A stretch of DNA of 64,000 bases from Bacteroidota bacterium (GCA_020161355.1 JAIUOF010000001.1:186001-250000), one strand, 5' to 3'. Positions 8,466 to 17,915 are shown, numbered from the stretch's first letter. Translations and numbers: made by a program. Notes: a model not told the origin generated them from the sequence alone.

Positions 8466-8947
8466 ATTCTGATAATAGCAAATAATGCAACAATTGCAGA
8501 TAAGGATTGCATGGAAGCAAAAATAAATTCTCCTTTTTGATAGGTAAAATAGCCCATCAGCAAATGTCCGCAAAGCATTAAAATCCAGCCGATTAAAAGC
8601 CATCGGTGTGCCAGGCCAAATATGGCCAAAATAAATAATAATGATATTGAAAATTCAAGCCAGGAGGATTCTTTTAAAATAAAAAACAGCAAAATCATTA
8701 CAAAAATCATGATTCCATATAAAATCTCCTGTTGTTTTAATTCTTTTTGATGGGTTAACAATCCAAACAAAAGTATCGAAAGAAAGCTTATTTCTAATCC
8801 TACAAGTAGCATACTTCCCAGACTATAAAAATAAAAAATAGCCAAAATAGAAGCCAAGAGTCCTATTTGCCAACCAGATTTTTTACCCAAACTCAAAAGA
8901 ACCTTGTTTATAAAATATAAGACTGCCACCGCAGTTTGTAAAATCAT
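8441..8947 (-). CDS. Hypothetical multi-pass membrane protein
   Basis: The 168 residues form about six hydrophobic helices with short polar loops (HQKELKQQE, the longest, lies near the middle). No family motif is recognised with confidence; a transporter-like or DoxX/PnuC-like small membrane fold is possible but not supported by a diagnostic residue. It lies 11 nt downstream of the DUF922-like gene on the same strand, probably in one transcript, and its 3' end overlaps the convergent deacetylase gene. Confidence 0.6.
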   Translation of the reverse strand: MILQTAVAVLYFINKVLLSLGKKSGWQIGLLASILAIFYFYSLGSMLLVGLEISFLSILLFGLLTHQKELKQQEILYGIMIFVMILLFFILKESSWLEFSISLLFILAIFGLAHRWLLIGWILMLCGHLLMGYFTYQKGEFIFASMQSLSAIVALFAIIRIYASGSKL

Positions 8948-8958
8948 TTCAGGCTTTG

Positions 8959-10029
8959 TTAGTTAAATATCATACCCAAATCTATGGCTTTTATTTGATT
9001 GCTCACTTTTAATTCCCATTGTTTTTGTTGTATTGCGTTTAAACTATGATCACTTTCTGTATCATATTTTTCCTGCATGTTATGTGTATTTCTATAAAAT
9101 TCGAGATATTCATATTTAATCATCGAAATGAGGTCATCTCTGGTGTCGGCTTTTAAGGTCTTTATTTTTTGCAAAAAAAGTAAAGCATTGAGGTAGCTAA
9201 TATCAAAATGTAGCTGTTCATGCCTTAGTCCTTTTTCATTTTTGATTTCCGGTTTAGCCCAGGACATATTTTTGTCGGTGAAAACACTGGGTCTAATTTC
9301 CACTATGATTTTATGGTTTTCGATATAAATTTTTGAATCATAGCCAAAACTCGTAAAAATCGCTGCACCATAACCCGATTTATCTCTTATTGGCCCACGG
9401 AAATCATTCCAGCTCACTTTTCTTTGTTGATAATATACCGTATCGGCAGAATTTTTTGAGAAAAAAGGCAAAATCTTTACTTCTGAATCTGTTGCAAAGA
9501 CTTCTAATTGACTGCCATAATTTTTTACGTAATTGACAAGATAAATTAAACCACCATCCAAGGCTGTTTTGACCTGATTTTGTACATTATCTATATTTTT
9601 ACTGCCTAAATTACGGGAATATTGGCCTTTATTGGTGGCTCGGCAAAGTCTGGAAGTATCGTTTTCAGAAATATGCCAGGCTTCCATTTCGTATAGAATC
9701 TTTCCTTCGATAGCATTGGTGTTTCTTTTTTCATTTAACTCCAAATGCTTGATTTTGATCAAAATCTTCTTTTTATGCTCCGCAACTCCATTGTATTTTG
9801 TGTAGTATTTTGAAATGGCTTCAGGAATTGGTTTTTCCAAAACTACCGGTACTTTTTTTCCGTCGGCGTTAAATATTTCGCCTATGCTTTTATTGAGGTT
9901 GTTTTTATGCATCTCAACTCCTGAAATGACAAAACTTTCAAATCTTATTTCCGGATTTTTATTTTCAATCCTGAATACAATCTGAGAATAAGAAAAATGT
10001 GATACAATAAGTAAAAACCAGAATTTCAT
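8959..10029 (-). CDS. Secreted putative zinc protease, DUF922-like C-terminus
   Basis: An N-terminal signal peptide (about residues 1-15, ending SYS-Q) leads a 356-residue protein. The C-terminal half resembles predicted secreted Zn-dependent proteases of the DUF922 group: VSWNDFRGP near 205, SGYGAAIFTSFGY near 218, the HExxH site H270-E271-Q-L-H274 followed by FDISYLNA, and YDTESDHSLNAIQQKQW near 322-338, where His and Asp could complete the metal site. The first 190 residues are not recognised and may be a substrate-binding or surface domain. The start lies 2 nt below the stop of the zinc phospholipase-like gene, implying an operon of two exported metal hydrolases. Confidence 0.7.
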   Translation of the reverse strand: MKFWFLLIVSHFSYSQIVFRIENKNPEIRFESFVISGVEMHKNNLNKSIGEIFNADGKKVPVVLEKPIPEAISKYYTKYNGVAEHKKKILIKIKHLELNEKRNTNAIEGKILYEMEAWHISENDTSRLCRATNKGQYSRNLGSKNIDNVQNQVKTALDGGLIYLVNYVKNYGSQLEVFATDSEVKILPFFSKNSADTVYYQQRKVSWNDFRGPIRDKSGYGAAIFTSFGYDSKIYIENHKIIVEIRPSVFTDKNMSWAKPEIKNEKGLRHEQLHFDISYLNALLFLQKIKTLKADTRDDLISMIKYEYLEFYRNTHNMQEKYDTESDHSLNAIQQKQWELKVSNQIKAIDLGMIFN

Positions 10030-10031
10030 AA

Positions 10032-11009
10032 TTAACTATCGTCAGCTTCCTTTCTGACATTTAACAAACGCTGCAACCAGGCTTTCATTATCTCTTTTTC
10101 TTCGTTAGGATCCACCTGTAGTTTACCGAGTTGATTTATTTCGGGCTGACCGGCATCAACCCAGGCTGTGTACCAAATGTCAGCAATCATTTTTACAGAG
10201 GCTTTCATTCTTCTTTCTACTTGATTGTCAAGCATTTTATGGTATTCGGCCGAAAACTCCCTCGAGTATGCCTTGACGGTAATATTATTTCTTTCTTCTA
10301 CCGTATATTTTTTATCTTCTGAGAATTTTTCTGTAAGTTTTTTCTCAAAAACAAGAACCGAATCAAGTGCGGCATGGGCATCAAGTACGCCTTTCCATGA
10401 TCGTTTCATTACATTGGGCTCGTATTCTGCTTTTCCGATAAACATGTCATAATTTTGACTGTACAGTTCCGGTAATCTCGATTCCCAAAAGGCATGAAGG
10501 CCGTATTGATTGGTTTTTTGTCCGTTGTAATTTGAGGTGGTGTGCAGCGGAACATTGGAATCTGCAATATAATGCCCAAGGTCGGTAGCGATACGTAGAA
10601 TGAGTTTAACATCCTTTTTGGCAAAAGCATCAGTAAGTTGGAATTTCATCCTTTGGATCTGCCAGGGTACGATTCCATGAGCCATCAATGAGTCTTCTGT
10701 GAACCTCTCCACCGCACTTTTCCACGTCAAATGAGGTAAAGTAACAATGACAGAATCCTGATAATCGTCAAGGTCAATAAAATGTCTTTCAGCTTCTCCT
10801 ATCACTGCATATCTTCGTTGGTCGGGGTTAACGGCATTTTCAGTAATATAATCGATATTGGTTTTGAAAAAGCCAAACATCTCCGGAGGTAAACTGTAAA
10901 CGGCTAATCTATTGATTATAGGGTGAGTATAAAATCCCCAGCTTGATTTTGAAAGTTGAAAGGCAGATAAACTTATTGCCAGAAAAAAGATTGCGATGCG
11001 AGATTTCAT
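10032..11009 (-). CDS. Exported zinc-dependent phospholipase C/S1-P1 nuclease-like protein
   Basis: A signal peptide (about 1-23) precedes W24-GFYTHP, where the mature N-terminal Trp and His29 match the zinc-binding start of the phospholipase C/P1 nuclease fold. Other metal-binding segments are RHFIDLDDY near residue 76, TDLGHYIADSNVPLHT near 142 and YGLHAFWES near 168. The length (325) fits the Bacteroidota 'zinc dependent phospholipase C family' better than true S1/P1 nucleases. Substrate cannot be read from sequence. It is followed after 2 nt by the DUF922-like protease. Confidence 0.8.
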   Translation of the reverse strand: MKSRIAIFFLAISLSAFQLSKSSWGFYTHPIINRLAVYSLPPEMFGFFKTNIDYITENAVNPDQRRYAVIGEAERHFIDLDDYQDSVIVTLPHLTWKSAVERFTEDSLMAHGIVPWQIQRMKFQLTDAFAKKDVKLILRIATDLGHYIADSNVPLHTTSNYNGQKTNQYGLHAFWESRLPELYSQNYDMFIGKAEYEPNVMKRSWKGVLDAHAALDSVLVFEKKLTEKFSEDKKYTVEERNNITVKAYSREFSAEYHKMLDNQVERRMKASVKMIADIWYTAWVDAGQPEINQLGKLQVDPNEEKEIMKAWLQRLLNVRKEADDS

Positions 11010-11262
11010 TATTTTATCGTGAGTTGGTTATGGTAAATGTATAATCTTAAGTTCTTTTGCACAAATTTTTTAGTGAAAATGTGCCATGAGCTATCAAAAG
11101 TTTTAGATTTGTAAAAAAAGAAATCATCTATAATATTTTTTGGTTTTCAATTTTTTTGAAATTATTCAATAAGTTAAATTAAATCAATTATTTATTTGAA
11201 CAGAAATATTATTTAATACTGTAAAATCATTTGATTTTTTTAAAAATAATTTACGATTTGAA
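11010..11262. other. AT-rich divergent intergenic region
   Basis: This 253-bp AT-rich stretch lies between the minus-strand phospholipase-like gene and the plus-strand antitoxin gene. It must carry both promoters, but no element fits the full Bacteroidota consensus. I see no small gene or stable hairpin in it. Confidence 0.5.
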
Positions 11263-11508
11263 ATGAGTACAATAGAATTTAACTCAAAAATAGTAGATGG
11301 GTATTTGGGTTTATTTGACAATTTAAGTACAGGCAATAAACTGGATTTAATTGCCAGATTATCAGCATCTGTAAAGTCAGATTTAAAACCCAGGAAATCA
11401 TTTCAGAAAAAGGCATTTGGTGCATTTGATTCCTCTAAGTCTGGTGAGGAAATCATTAAAGAAATTAGGGAAAGCAGAGAATTAAATCGTCAAATTGAAT
11501 CATTTTGA
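11263..11508 (+). CDS. Probable antitoxin of VapBC-like pair
   Basis: This small protein (81 residues) directly precedes a PIN-domain toxin, with stop and start overlapping (TTGA). It is charged; its C-terminal third (KSGEEIIKEIRESRELNRQIESF) looks like a toxin-wrapping helix, and the N-terminal region could form the DNA-binding dimer. It does not show a classic AbrB or ribbon-helix-helix motif. The antitoxin role is inferred from gene order and size; such proteins usually repress their own promoter. Confidence 0.75.
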   Translation: MSTIEFNSKIVDGYLGLFDNLSTGNKLDLIARLSASVKSDLKPRKSFQKKAFGAFDSSKSGEEIIKEIRESRELNRQIESF

Positions 11509-11906
11509 AGAGGTATTTGATTGATACTAATATTGCAATTTTCTATATGAAAGGCATGTATGAGCTAAATAGAAAATTCGATGTTATTTCGGAAGAACAG
11601 TGTTTTATTTCCGAAATTACCCTAGCTGAGTTGAAATTTGGGGTAGAAAATAGCGAGAAACCTGAAAAAAACAGGAAAGTTCTAAGTGATTTTTTGTCAG
11701 GGGTTCAGATATTACCAATTTTTGCCGCCTTAGATTTATATGCTAAAGAAAAAGCCAGACTTAGAAAAGCCGGAACCAGAATCGACGATTTTGATCTGTT
11801 GATTGGTGTTACTTCTGTAGTGCATAATCTGGTTATGGTTACTAATAACACCTCTCATTTTCAACGAATTAAGGATATTGTTTTGGAAGATTGGGCTGTT
11901 AAGTAG
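11505..11906 (+). CDS. VapC-like PIN-domain ribonuclease toxin
   Basis: PIN-domain toxins cleave RNA, often tRNA, with Mg2+ bound by a cluster of acids. The 133-residue protein has D7 in LIDTNIAIFYMKG, E42 in ITLAELKFG, and the acids of IDDFDLLIG (D94, D95, D97), then VTNNTSHFQRI with the conserved N-x-x-x-F near the end. The start is a TTG inside the antitoxin stop, consistent with coupled translation. The pair has the usual antitoxin-first order. Confidence 0.9.
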   Translation: MKRYLIDTNIAIFYMKGMYELNRKFDVISEEQCFISEITLAELKFGVENSEKPEKNRKVLSDFLSGVQILPIFAALDLYAKEKARLRKAGTRIDDFDLLIGVTSVVHNLVMVTNNTSHFQRIKDIVLEDWAVK

Positions 11907-12031
11907 AAAATAATTCCATTTGACCATATCCAAGATTCAATTTAAATTAATATGTGAATTATTTTTCAAAAATAAATTCAACAATACCCCACAGTTTTAA
12001 CAAATTTATCATCAATGAATTAAGTATATAA

Positions 12032-13549
12032 ATGAAAGAAACACTATTCAATCTTGGAATTAAACCGACTAATTATGGCGTATCCACAGGTTTGCAATCC
12101 TGGAAAGGAGAGGGGCCGGAAATTTCGTCTTTTTCTCCAACTAATGACACTTTGATAGGTTCAATTGGCACTGGGACAATTTCGGATTATGATAAGGTTG
12201 TCACAAAAGCTCAGGAGGCATTTCTTAGCTGGAGACTTGTGCCTGCTCCCAAAAGAGGAGAAATAGTAAGACAAATGGGTGAGGCATTTCGTAAAAACAA
12301 ACAGGATCTCGGACGTCTCGTTAGTTATGAAATGGGAAAAAGCCTGCAGGAAGGATTGGGTGAAGTACAGGAAATCATAGATATATGTGATTTTGCGGTT
12401 GGCCTGTCACGACAATTGTACGGTTTGACGATGCATTCTGAGCGACCTTCTCATCGTATGTATGAACAATGGCATCCGCTTGGAGTAATCGGAATTATCA
12501 GTTCTTTTAATTTTCCTGTTGCAGTGTGGAGTTGGAACACAATGATAGCCTGGGTATGTGGAAACACTTGTGTATGGAAACCTTCAGAGAAAACACCTCT
12601 ATCTGCATTGGCTTGTCAAAATATTATACTTACCGTTCTGAAAGAAAATGATTTGCCAGAGGGCCTTTCGGGATTGGTGATTGGTGATGCAACCATTGGC
12701 GAAGCCATGGCTAAAGACCACCGCGTCGCCCTTGTATCAGCTACGGGAAGCACCCGTATGGGTAAGTCAGTCGGTCAAAATGTGGCTGCAAGAATGGGGA
12801 AATATCTGTTAGAATTGGGTGGAAATAATGCAATAATAATTACCGATACGGCTGATTTAAAGTTAGTTATACCGGGTGTGGTGTTTGGGGCAGTTGGAAC
12901 AGCAGGGCAAAGATGCACCACCACCAGAAGATTAATTGTACACAATAGCATAAAAGAAAAAGTTGTAATTGTCCTGAAGTCGGCTTATGCTCAGTTGAAA
13001 ATCGGTGATCCCTTGGATTCCGGTAATCATGTAGGCCCGTTGATTGATAAAAATGCGGTAGAAATATATAAATCAGCCATTGAGACTGCCAAAATGGATG
13101 GTGGTAAGGTGGTTTATGGCGGAAATCTTTTACCTGATTTAGGTGAATGTTATGTAGAACCTACCATAATAGAAGTTGAAAAGCAAATATTAGTTGTATG
13201 CACCGAAACCTTTGCTCCGATATTGTATGTGATAGGTTATGATATACTTGAGGAAGCAATCAGGCTTCAAAATGAGGTGCCACAGGGTCTTTCCTCAGCT
13301 ATTTTTACCAATGCCATTAAAGATGCGGAGAGATTCTTGAGTGTAGAGGGCTCAGATTGTGGCATTGCCAATGTCAATATTGGAACTTCAGGTGCCGAAA
13401 TCGGAGGGGCATTTGGAGGTGAAAAAGAAACCGGAGGCGGAAGAGAAAGTGGCTCTGATGCCTGGAAAGCCTATATGCGTAGGCAAACCAACACCATCAA
13501 TTATGGTGATAGTTTGCCATTGGCACAAGGAATAAAGTTTGATTTTTAA
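12032..13549 (+). CDS. ALDH7-family semialdehyde dehydrogenase (probable L-aminoadipate-semialdehyde/P6C dehydrogenase)
   Basis: This 505-residue NAD-dependent aldehyde dehydrogenase has catalytic C295 in AGQRCTTTRR and general base E261 in LLELGGNNA. SSFNFPVAVWSWN near 157 and the GS(TR) nucleotide-binding segment SATGSTRMGK are typical of the ALDH7/antiquitin branch, as is the C-terminal GGAFGGEKETGGGRESGSDAWK stretch. Family members oxidise alpha-aminoadipate semialdehyde (in equilibrium with piperideine-6-carboxylate) to aminoadipate in lysine catabolism. It converges on an FAD amine-oxidase gene 20 bp away, fitting that route. Confidence 0.88.
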   Translation: MKETLFNLGIKPTNYGVSTGLQSWKGEGPEISSFSPTNDTLIGSIGTGTISDYDKVVTKAQEAFLSWRLVPAPKRGEIVRQMGEAFRKNKQDLGRLVSYEMGKSLQEGLGEVQEIIDICDFAVGLSRQLYGLTMHSERPSHRMYEQWHPLGVIGIISSFNFPVAVWSWNTMIAWVCGNTCVWKPSEKTPLSALACQNIILTVLKENDLPEGLSGLVIGDATIGEAMAKDHRVALVSATGSTRMGKSVGQNVAARMGKYLLELGGNNAIIITDTADLKLVIPGVVFGAVGTAGQRCTTTRRLIVHNSIKEKVVIVLKSAYAQLKIGDPLDSGNHVGPLIDKNAVEIYKSAIETAKMDGGKVVYGGNLLPDLGECYVEPTIIEVEKQILVVCTETFAPILYVIGYDILEEAIRLQNEVPQGLSSAIFTNAIKDAERFLSVEGSDCGIANVNIGTSGAEIGGAFGGEKETGGGRESGSDAWKAYMRRQTNTINYGDSLPLAQGIKFDF

Positions 13550-13565
13550 TTTGTTCTTTTTTATG

Positions 13566-13605
13566 AAATTAGCCGTTGGAGGTAAGTTCCTCGGCTAATT
13601 TTTTG
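13566..13605 (+). terminator. Terminator after the ALDH7 gene, embedded in the FAD gene end
   Basis: AAATTAGCCG (13566-13575) pairs with CGGCTAATTT (13592-13601) and is followed by a run of T. The hairpin contains the last codons of the opposite-strand FAD oxidase gene, so the two convergent genes share this space. Confidence 0.65.
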
Positions 13606-14666
13606 GATAACGTAGGAGCCAATGCTACCCCCATCCCATTCATACAAACGTTGGCTGAAAGATTGGGCTTCAGAATTTGAGAAATCGGGGTTTTAGATTC
13701 ATTGAAGGCCATTATTCCGCTCCAGGTGTCTTCGATTTCAAAAGTTTTTCCGGGCAAAATATTATCTTTTAAAATATCTTTCAGGTGATTAATAATATTT
13801 TCTGTTACTGCAAAATCCAGGGTGGATTCACCTTGTAAGTCTTTATTACGACCACCACCCAGCAAAACCCTATTACCCACATTTTTGAAATAATAAAAAC
13901 CCTGATCGAAATGAAAAGTCCGGTCAAATGTCAATCCTTCGATGGGTTTGGTTATTAGAACCTGGCCTCTTCCCGGTTTGATTTTGTATTCAGGTAATAG
14001 GTCGCCAGTAAATGCATTGGTATTCAGGCTTAGGTGGCTAGTGGTGAAATCGCCGAGATTTTCAGTTTTTACGATTACTTTTTCTCCCTCAGTGTTGTAA
14101 CCGGTGACTTTGGTGCCAAAAAATATTTTTACATCCATCGAGATCAATGTTTTATAGAGGCTATAAAATAGTTTTCCGGGATGAATAGAAGCTTCCTGAT
14201 TGTTGCTAATAGCATATTTAAAACCTGCAAATCCGCTGTTCTGGATTATGTTTTTATCGAGATAAAAGTGATAGTAGGATTTTACATTTTCGGCAATATT
14301 CTGATTGAGTTCCTCCATTTTGGAATGAGCAGCCTCAAATTTTTCCTCATCAAAAAATAATTCACTTGCCCCACAAGGATTATAATCGATAGTATTTCCA
14401 AAGAAGGTTTTGATAATCTGGATTCCCTGAAAGCGGTTTTCTGTAAGATCCAGGGTGGTTTGCCAACCAATTTTATCTACATTAGCTAAAAGCTCAGATG
14501 GAGAACCAAAGCATGAAAAACCTGCATTTTTTGTGCTCGCTCCCTGAGGTAAAGTTCCTCTTTCAAGGATGGCTATCTGAGCACCAGGTTTTTTCTTTTT
14601 TAAAAAATACGCCAGCCATAAACCGGCAAATCCCGAACCCACTACAATAAAATCGTAGTTCGGCAT
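13569..14666 (-). CDS. FAD-dependent amine/amino-acid oxidase (DAO family)
   Basis: The protein begins with a Rossmann FAD site VVGSGFAGLWLAY (residues 8-20 from ATG 14666) and ILERG, then ASTKNAGFSCFGS, the region that faces the flavin in DAO-family oxidases. A C-terminal DTWSGIMAFNESKTP and MNGMGVALAPTLSKKLAEEL complete the fold. The length is 365. An upstream in-frame ATG at 14696 exists, but a purine-rich GGGAGAAAG lies just before 14666, which also gives the expected N-terminus. DAO relatives include sarcosine, glycine and pipecolate oxidases. Next to an ALDH7 gene a pipecolate or lysine-derived imine route is plausible, but the substrate is inferred only. Confidence 0.78.
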   Translation of the reverse strand: MPNYDFIVVGSGFAGLWLAYFLKKKKPGAQIAILERGTLPQGASTKNAGFSCFGSPSELLANVDKIGWQTTLDLTENRFQGIQIIKTFFGNTIDYNPCGASELFFDEEKFEAAHSKMEELNQNIAENVKSYYHFYLDKNIIQNSGFAGFKYAISNNQEASIHPGKLFYSLYKTLISMDVKIFFGTKVTGYNTEGEKVIVKTENLGDFTTSHLSLNTNAFTGDLLPEYKIKPGRGQVLITKPIEGLTFDRTFHFDQGFYYFKNVGNRVLLGGGRNKDLQGESTLDFAVTENIINHLKDILKDNILPGKTFEIEDTWSGIMAFNESKTPISQILKPNLSANVCMNGMGVALAPTLSKKLAEELTSNG

Positions 14667-14799
14667 AAACAAATCTTTCTCCCAATAGCTAAACATATGC
14701 TGCGAATTAATTTTGATTCAAAAATAACTTAAATATCCAAATGTATTTTATGAGGTAACTTAGGTTTCTGAATTGTATTTCGTCAGTTTTTAATTCTGA

Positions 14800-16824
14800 T
14801 TAGTAAGATTCTATTTTTATATTGGAAAATTTCGTGGGAAACCAAATTTTCATTTCTCCACTACCGCGGTTTGATCTTGCATAGTAGGGAATTAATTTCA
14901 CAATTTTGGTTTCAGTGTTTACTGCATTTGCCTCCACTTTGAGCACTTTTGCTTCTGTTTTTAACGTTCCTACTCCTTTTAAAATTTCAGGTTCATAGTT
15001 GTATTTGAAATTTGATAATTCAGGAATTACAATATTGGAGGTCTTTCCATTATTGTCGGCAAATTCGGCACAATACATCACCGGTCCTCTTTGAACTGAT
15101 AATAAATTTTGGTTAGATTTAATTTTCGTATTTGAGGCGATTTGATAAGTTTCCATCGGGAAGTTTAACTCCACCACATCCCCTTTTTGCCAAATTTTCT
15201 CAACAACAATATATTGGTCTGAAATCTTAATTTCATTTCCCGGCACATTCTTGCCATTAATCTTAATAAAATCACCCATCTCGGTGACCATTTTTGCAGA
15301 ATATAAATCGGTTGGGAAGATATTGCCATTTGCCCATCCCGGAATTCTAAATTTTAAAGTATATGGAGTTCCCTTTTTATTGTTTGTATTTACCTCAAAT
15401 TTTATGTTTCCATCCCAGGGCATATTGGAGGTTTGTTTAACTGAAAGCTTCTCTTTTGGGTTAATTTCTACCTCAGTTTCGCTTCCGACATAAAGGTTAA
15501 CATACAACTGATTATCTTTTTTTGCATAAATATAGCCGGGTATCGAAGGCATGAATCTACAGATGTTTGTGGGACAACACGAACATGTAAACCATGGGGA
15601 GCGTTTGTTTTCGCCACTTAATTCTCCTTTAGAAAGGGTGTATTCCATGGGGTTGGCATAATAAAAACTTTTTCCGTCCAGGCCAATTCCTCCCAGAATC
15701 CCATTAAATAGCGTTCTTTCCACCATATCCATATATTTGGCTTCACCTGTGAGCATAAACATTCGGTGATTCCAATACACATTTCCAATTCCGGCACAAG
15801 TTTCGCAATAGGCATCTTCATTGGGAAGGTCATAATCCTGACCAAAGCCCTCCCAACCACCGGAAGCTCCGATTCCACCGGTTATATAGGTTTTTTTACC
15901 GGCAGCATTATTCCAAATTTTATGAATCGCTTCGATATATTTCTGATTTTGTGTCAATGCCGCCACATCTGCCATGCCTGCGTATAAATAAGTGGCTCTT
16001 ACGGAGTGCCCAATGGCCTCTGTTTGTTCAGTTGCAGGTTTATGATCCTGCCAATATTCTCCCGTTTCCCATACGGTTGCACCCTGATTTCCAGGTGCTT
16101 TGGGGTATATTCTCTTTCCTCTTGCCTCAATAAAAAACTGTGATAAATCCAGATACTCTTTTTTGCCGGTTGCCAGATACATTTTTACCAGACCCATTTC
16201 AATAACCTGATGCCCGGGTGCCACTGATTTTTTTCCGGATCCAAATACTGTGAGCAAATGGTCGGCATTTTTTATGGCAAGGTTTAACATGTTTTTTTTG
16301 CCTGTAGCCCAATAGTGGGCGGTCGCTGCTTCATAAAAATGACCCATATTGTATAATTCATGGCTGTGCTCATGCTCTTTTTCATAGCGTTCGGTGCCAA
16401 TCCAATGGTGCTTATCGCCCATGGTTCTTACGGTATAGAGGTAGCCATCAGGTTCCTGTGCGGCGGCTATAACATTTATAAGTGAATCTAAGTAATTGTC
16501 GAGTTTCAGGTCATATTTTACCTGAAGAGAATAGGAGGCACCTTCTATGATTTTATATACATCGCTGTCGTCAAAAACATATACGCCACAGAATTTTCCA
16601 GACCGGGCCGCTGCTTGTTCGAAGTTTTTAATTCGGCCTGTAGTTTTACATTGCTCAAAAGACCACGGAATCGTTACGGTGCGATTGATTTCTATTTTAG
16701 GCAACCAGAAATTATCGTTTAATTTTACTTTATTAAAGGATATTCCCTGAAAGGGATAAAAATTCTGAGAATTAGCGTTCTGACATGTAAGAAGAATAAA
16801 TAATCCCAAGAGTAGTTTTTTCAT
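14800..16824 (-). CDS. GH127 family glycoside hydrolase (beta-L-arabinofuranosidase-like)
   Basis: A signal peptide (MKKLLLGLFILL..., cleaved near NANSQ) leads a 674-residue protein of the former DUF1680 group. Residues matching the GH127 active site are visible: a Glu in GGWEGFG (E325, acid/base), E341 and C343 in CETCAG, and C416-C417 in CSCCPTN, the zinc-cysteine nucleophile site described for HypBA1. The (alpha/alpha)6 barrel region runs about 40-420 and beta domains follow. It probably acts on L-arabinofuranose-containing plant glycans in the periplasm. An in-frame ATG 24 nt upstream (16848) would spoil the signal peptide. No SusC/SusD genes are nearby. Confidence 0.9.
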   Translation of the reverse strand: MKKLLLGLFILLTCQNANSQNFYPFQGISFNKVKLNDNFWLPKIEINRTVTIPWSFEQCKTTGRIKNFEQAAARSGKFCGVYVFDDSDVYKIIEGASYSLQVKYDLKLDNYLDSLINVIAAAQEPDGYLYTVRTMGDKHHWIGTERYEKEHEHSHELYNMGHFYEAATAHYWATGKKNMLNLAIKNADHLLTVFGSGKKSVAPGHQVIEMGLVKMYLATGKKEYLDLSQFFIEARGKRIYPKAPGNQGATVWETGEYWQDHKPATEQTEAIGHSVRATYLYAGMADVAALTQNQKYIEAIHKIWNNAAGKKTYITGGIGASGGWEGFGQDYDLPNEDAYCETCAGIGNVYWNHRMFMLTGEAKYMDMVERTLFNGILGGIGLDGKSFYYANPMEYTLSKGELSGENKRSPWFTCSCCPTNICRFMPSIPGYIYAKKDNQLYVNLYVGSETEVEINPKEKLSVKQTSNMPWDGNIKFEVNTNNKKGTPYTLKFRIPGWANGNIFPTDLYSAKMVTEMGDFIKINGKNVPGNEIKISDQYIVVEKIWQKGDVVELNFPMETYQIASNTKIKSNQNLLSVQRGPVMYCAEFADNNGKTSNIVIPELSNFKYNYEPEILKGVGTLKTEAKVLKVEANAVNTETKIVKLIPYYARSNRGSGEMKIWFPTKFSNIKIESY

Positions 16825-17015
16825 GATGGTCTGAATAATTTTTTGCAATAAATATAAGATTTTTATTCTTTTTTGACCGAATATTAATTTAAAATGAAAT
16901 CCCTTTTTTTACCAAAATACAAAAACACATATTATCTGTCATTTCTTGCCATTTGTAAAAAAAAATGAATAAGTCTTATGGTTTTCAGTAAATTAGCAGA
17001 AAAATAAATCAAATA

Positions 17016-17915
17016 ATGTTACTTATTATTCTTGGTGTAGTTGCCCTGTTGGCAGCTTTTAATTTATCTAAAATCAATAATCCGGTGGCCCGATTTGCCG
17101 GTGGTATAAAAATCGGGGGATTTGTTCTGATTCTTTTGGGATTATTTGCTACAATGGTTGTCCAGATTGATGCAGGGAAAGTGGGTGTACAGTCGCTATT
17201 TGGAAATGTAAAACAGGAAACATTACAAAGCGGTCTTAATATCGTAAACCCTCTTGTAGATGTGAAAGAATTGGACATCAAAACCCAGAATTATACCATG
17301 TCAGGTGTGCATGATGAAGGGTCAAAGTCAGGTGATGATGCTATAAAAGTGCTTTCAGCCGATGGACTTGAGGTTACCATTGATCTCACCGTTTTATTCA
17401 GGATTTTGCCTGAAAAAGCTCCAAATATTGTAAGAAGTATAGGTCTGGATTATGTGGATGTAATAGTAAGGCCACTTTCAAGAACAAGAATCAGAGATAT
17501 TTCTGCCAATTATGAAGCTGTGAGTTTGTATTCATTAAAAAGAGACGAATTTCAAACCCGGATTTTTAGTGCAATCGAAAAAGATTTTAAAGGCAGAGGT
17601 CTGGTATTAGAGTCACTTTTGGTTAGAAATATCACGCTTCCTGAATCGGTAAAGAAAACGATAGAATCAAAAATCAACGCGGAACAAGATGCTCAAAAAA
17701 TGCAGTTTGTGTTGCAAAAAGAAAAACAAGAGGCAGAAAGAAAGCGTGTTGAGGCACAGGGTATTGCTGATTATCAGCGGATTATTACCTCAACACTCAC
17801 CGACAAACAGTTGCAATATGAGCAGATAAAAGCTCAGAAAGAACTGGCCGCTTCACCCAATTCAAAAATTATCATAATGGGAAAAAATGCTCCTTTGATG
17901 CTTAATGCCAATTGA
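17016..17915 (+). CDS. Prohibitin-like SPFH-domain membrane protein
   Basis: The protein has two N-terminal hydrophobic segments (about 1-15 and 25-48), then an SPFH/prohibitin domain beginning VDAGKVGVQSLFGNV-like (IDAGKVGVQSLFG at about 50) and including DGLEVTIDLTVLFRILPE near 114. A long charged coiled coil (INAEQDAQKMQFVLQKEKQE and on, about 220-285) follows. SPFH proteins form ring- or dome-shaped oligomers on membranes and often modulate FtsH-type proteolysis. The ATG is the first in-frame start. The gene stands alone and ends at a good terminator. Confidence 0.9.
   Translation: MLLIILGVVALLAAFNLSKINNPVARFAGGIKIGGFVLILLGLFATMVVQIDAGKVGVQSLFGNVKQETLQSGLNIVNPLVDVKELDIKTQNYTMSGVHDEGSKSGDDAIKVLSADGLEVTIDLTVLFRILPEKAPNIVRSIGLDYVDVIVRPLSRTRIRDISANYEAVSLYSLKRDEFQTRIFSAIEKDFKGRGLVLESLLVRNITLPESVKKTIESKINAEQDAQKMQFVLQKEKQEAERKRVEAQGIADYQRIITSTLTDKQLQYEQIKAQKELAASPNSKIIIMGKNAPLMLNAN

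Noticed and set aside
10131..10452. Plus-strand frames inside the phospholipase-like gene
   Set aside because: They are shadows of a well-supported gene with signal peptide and zinc motifs.
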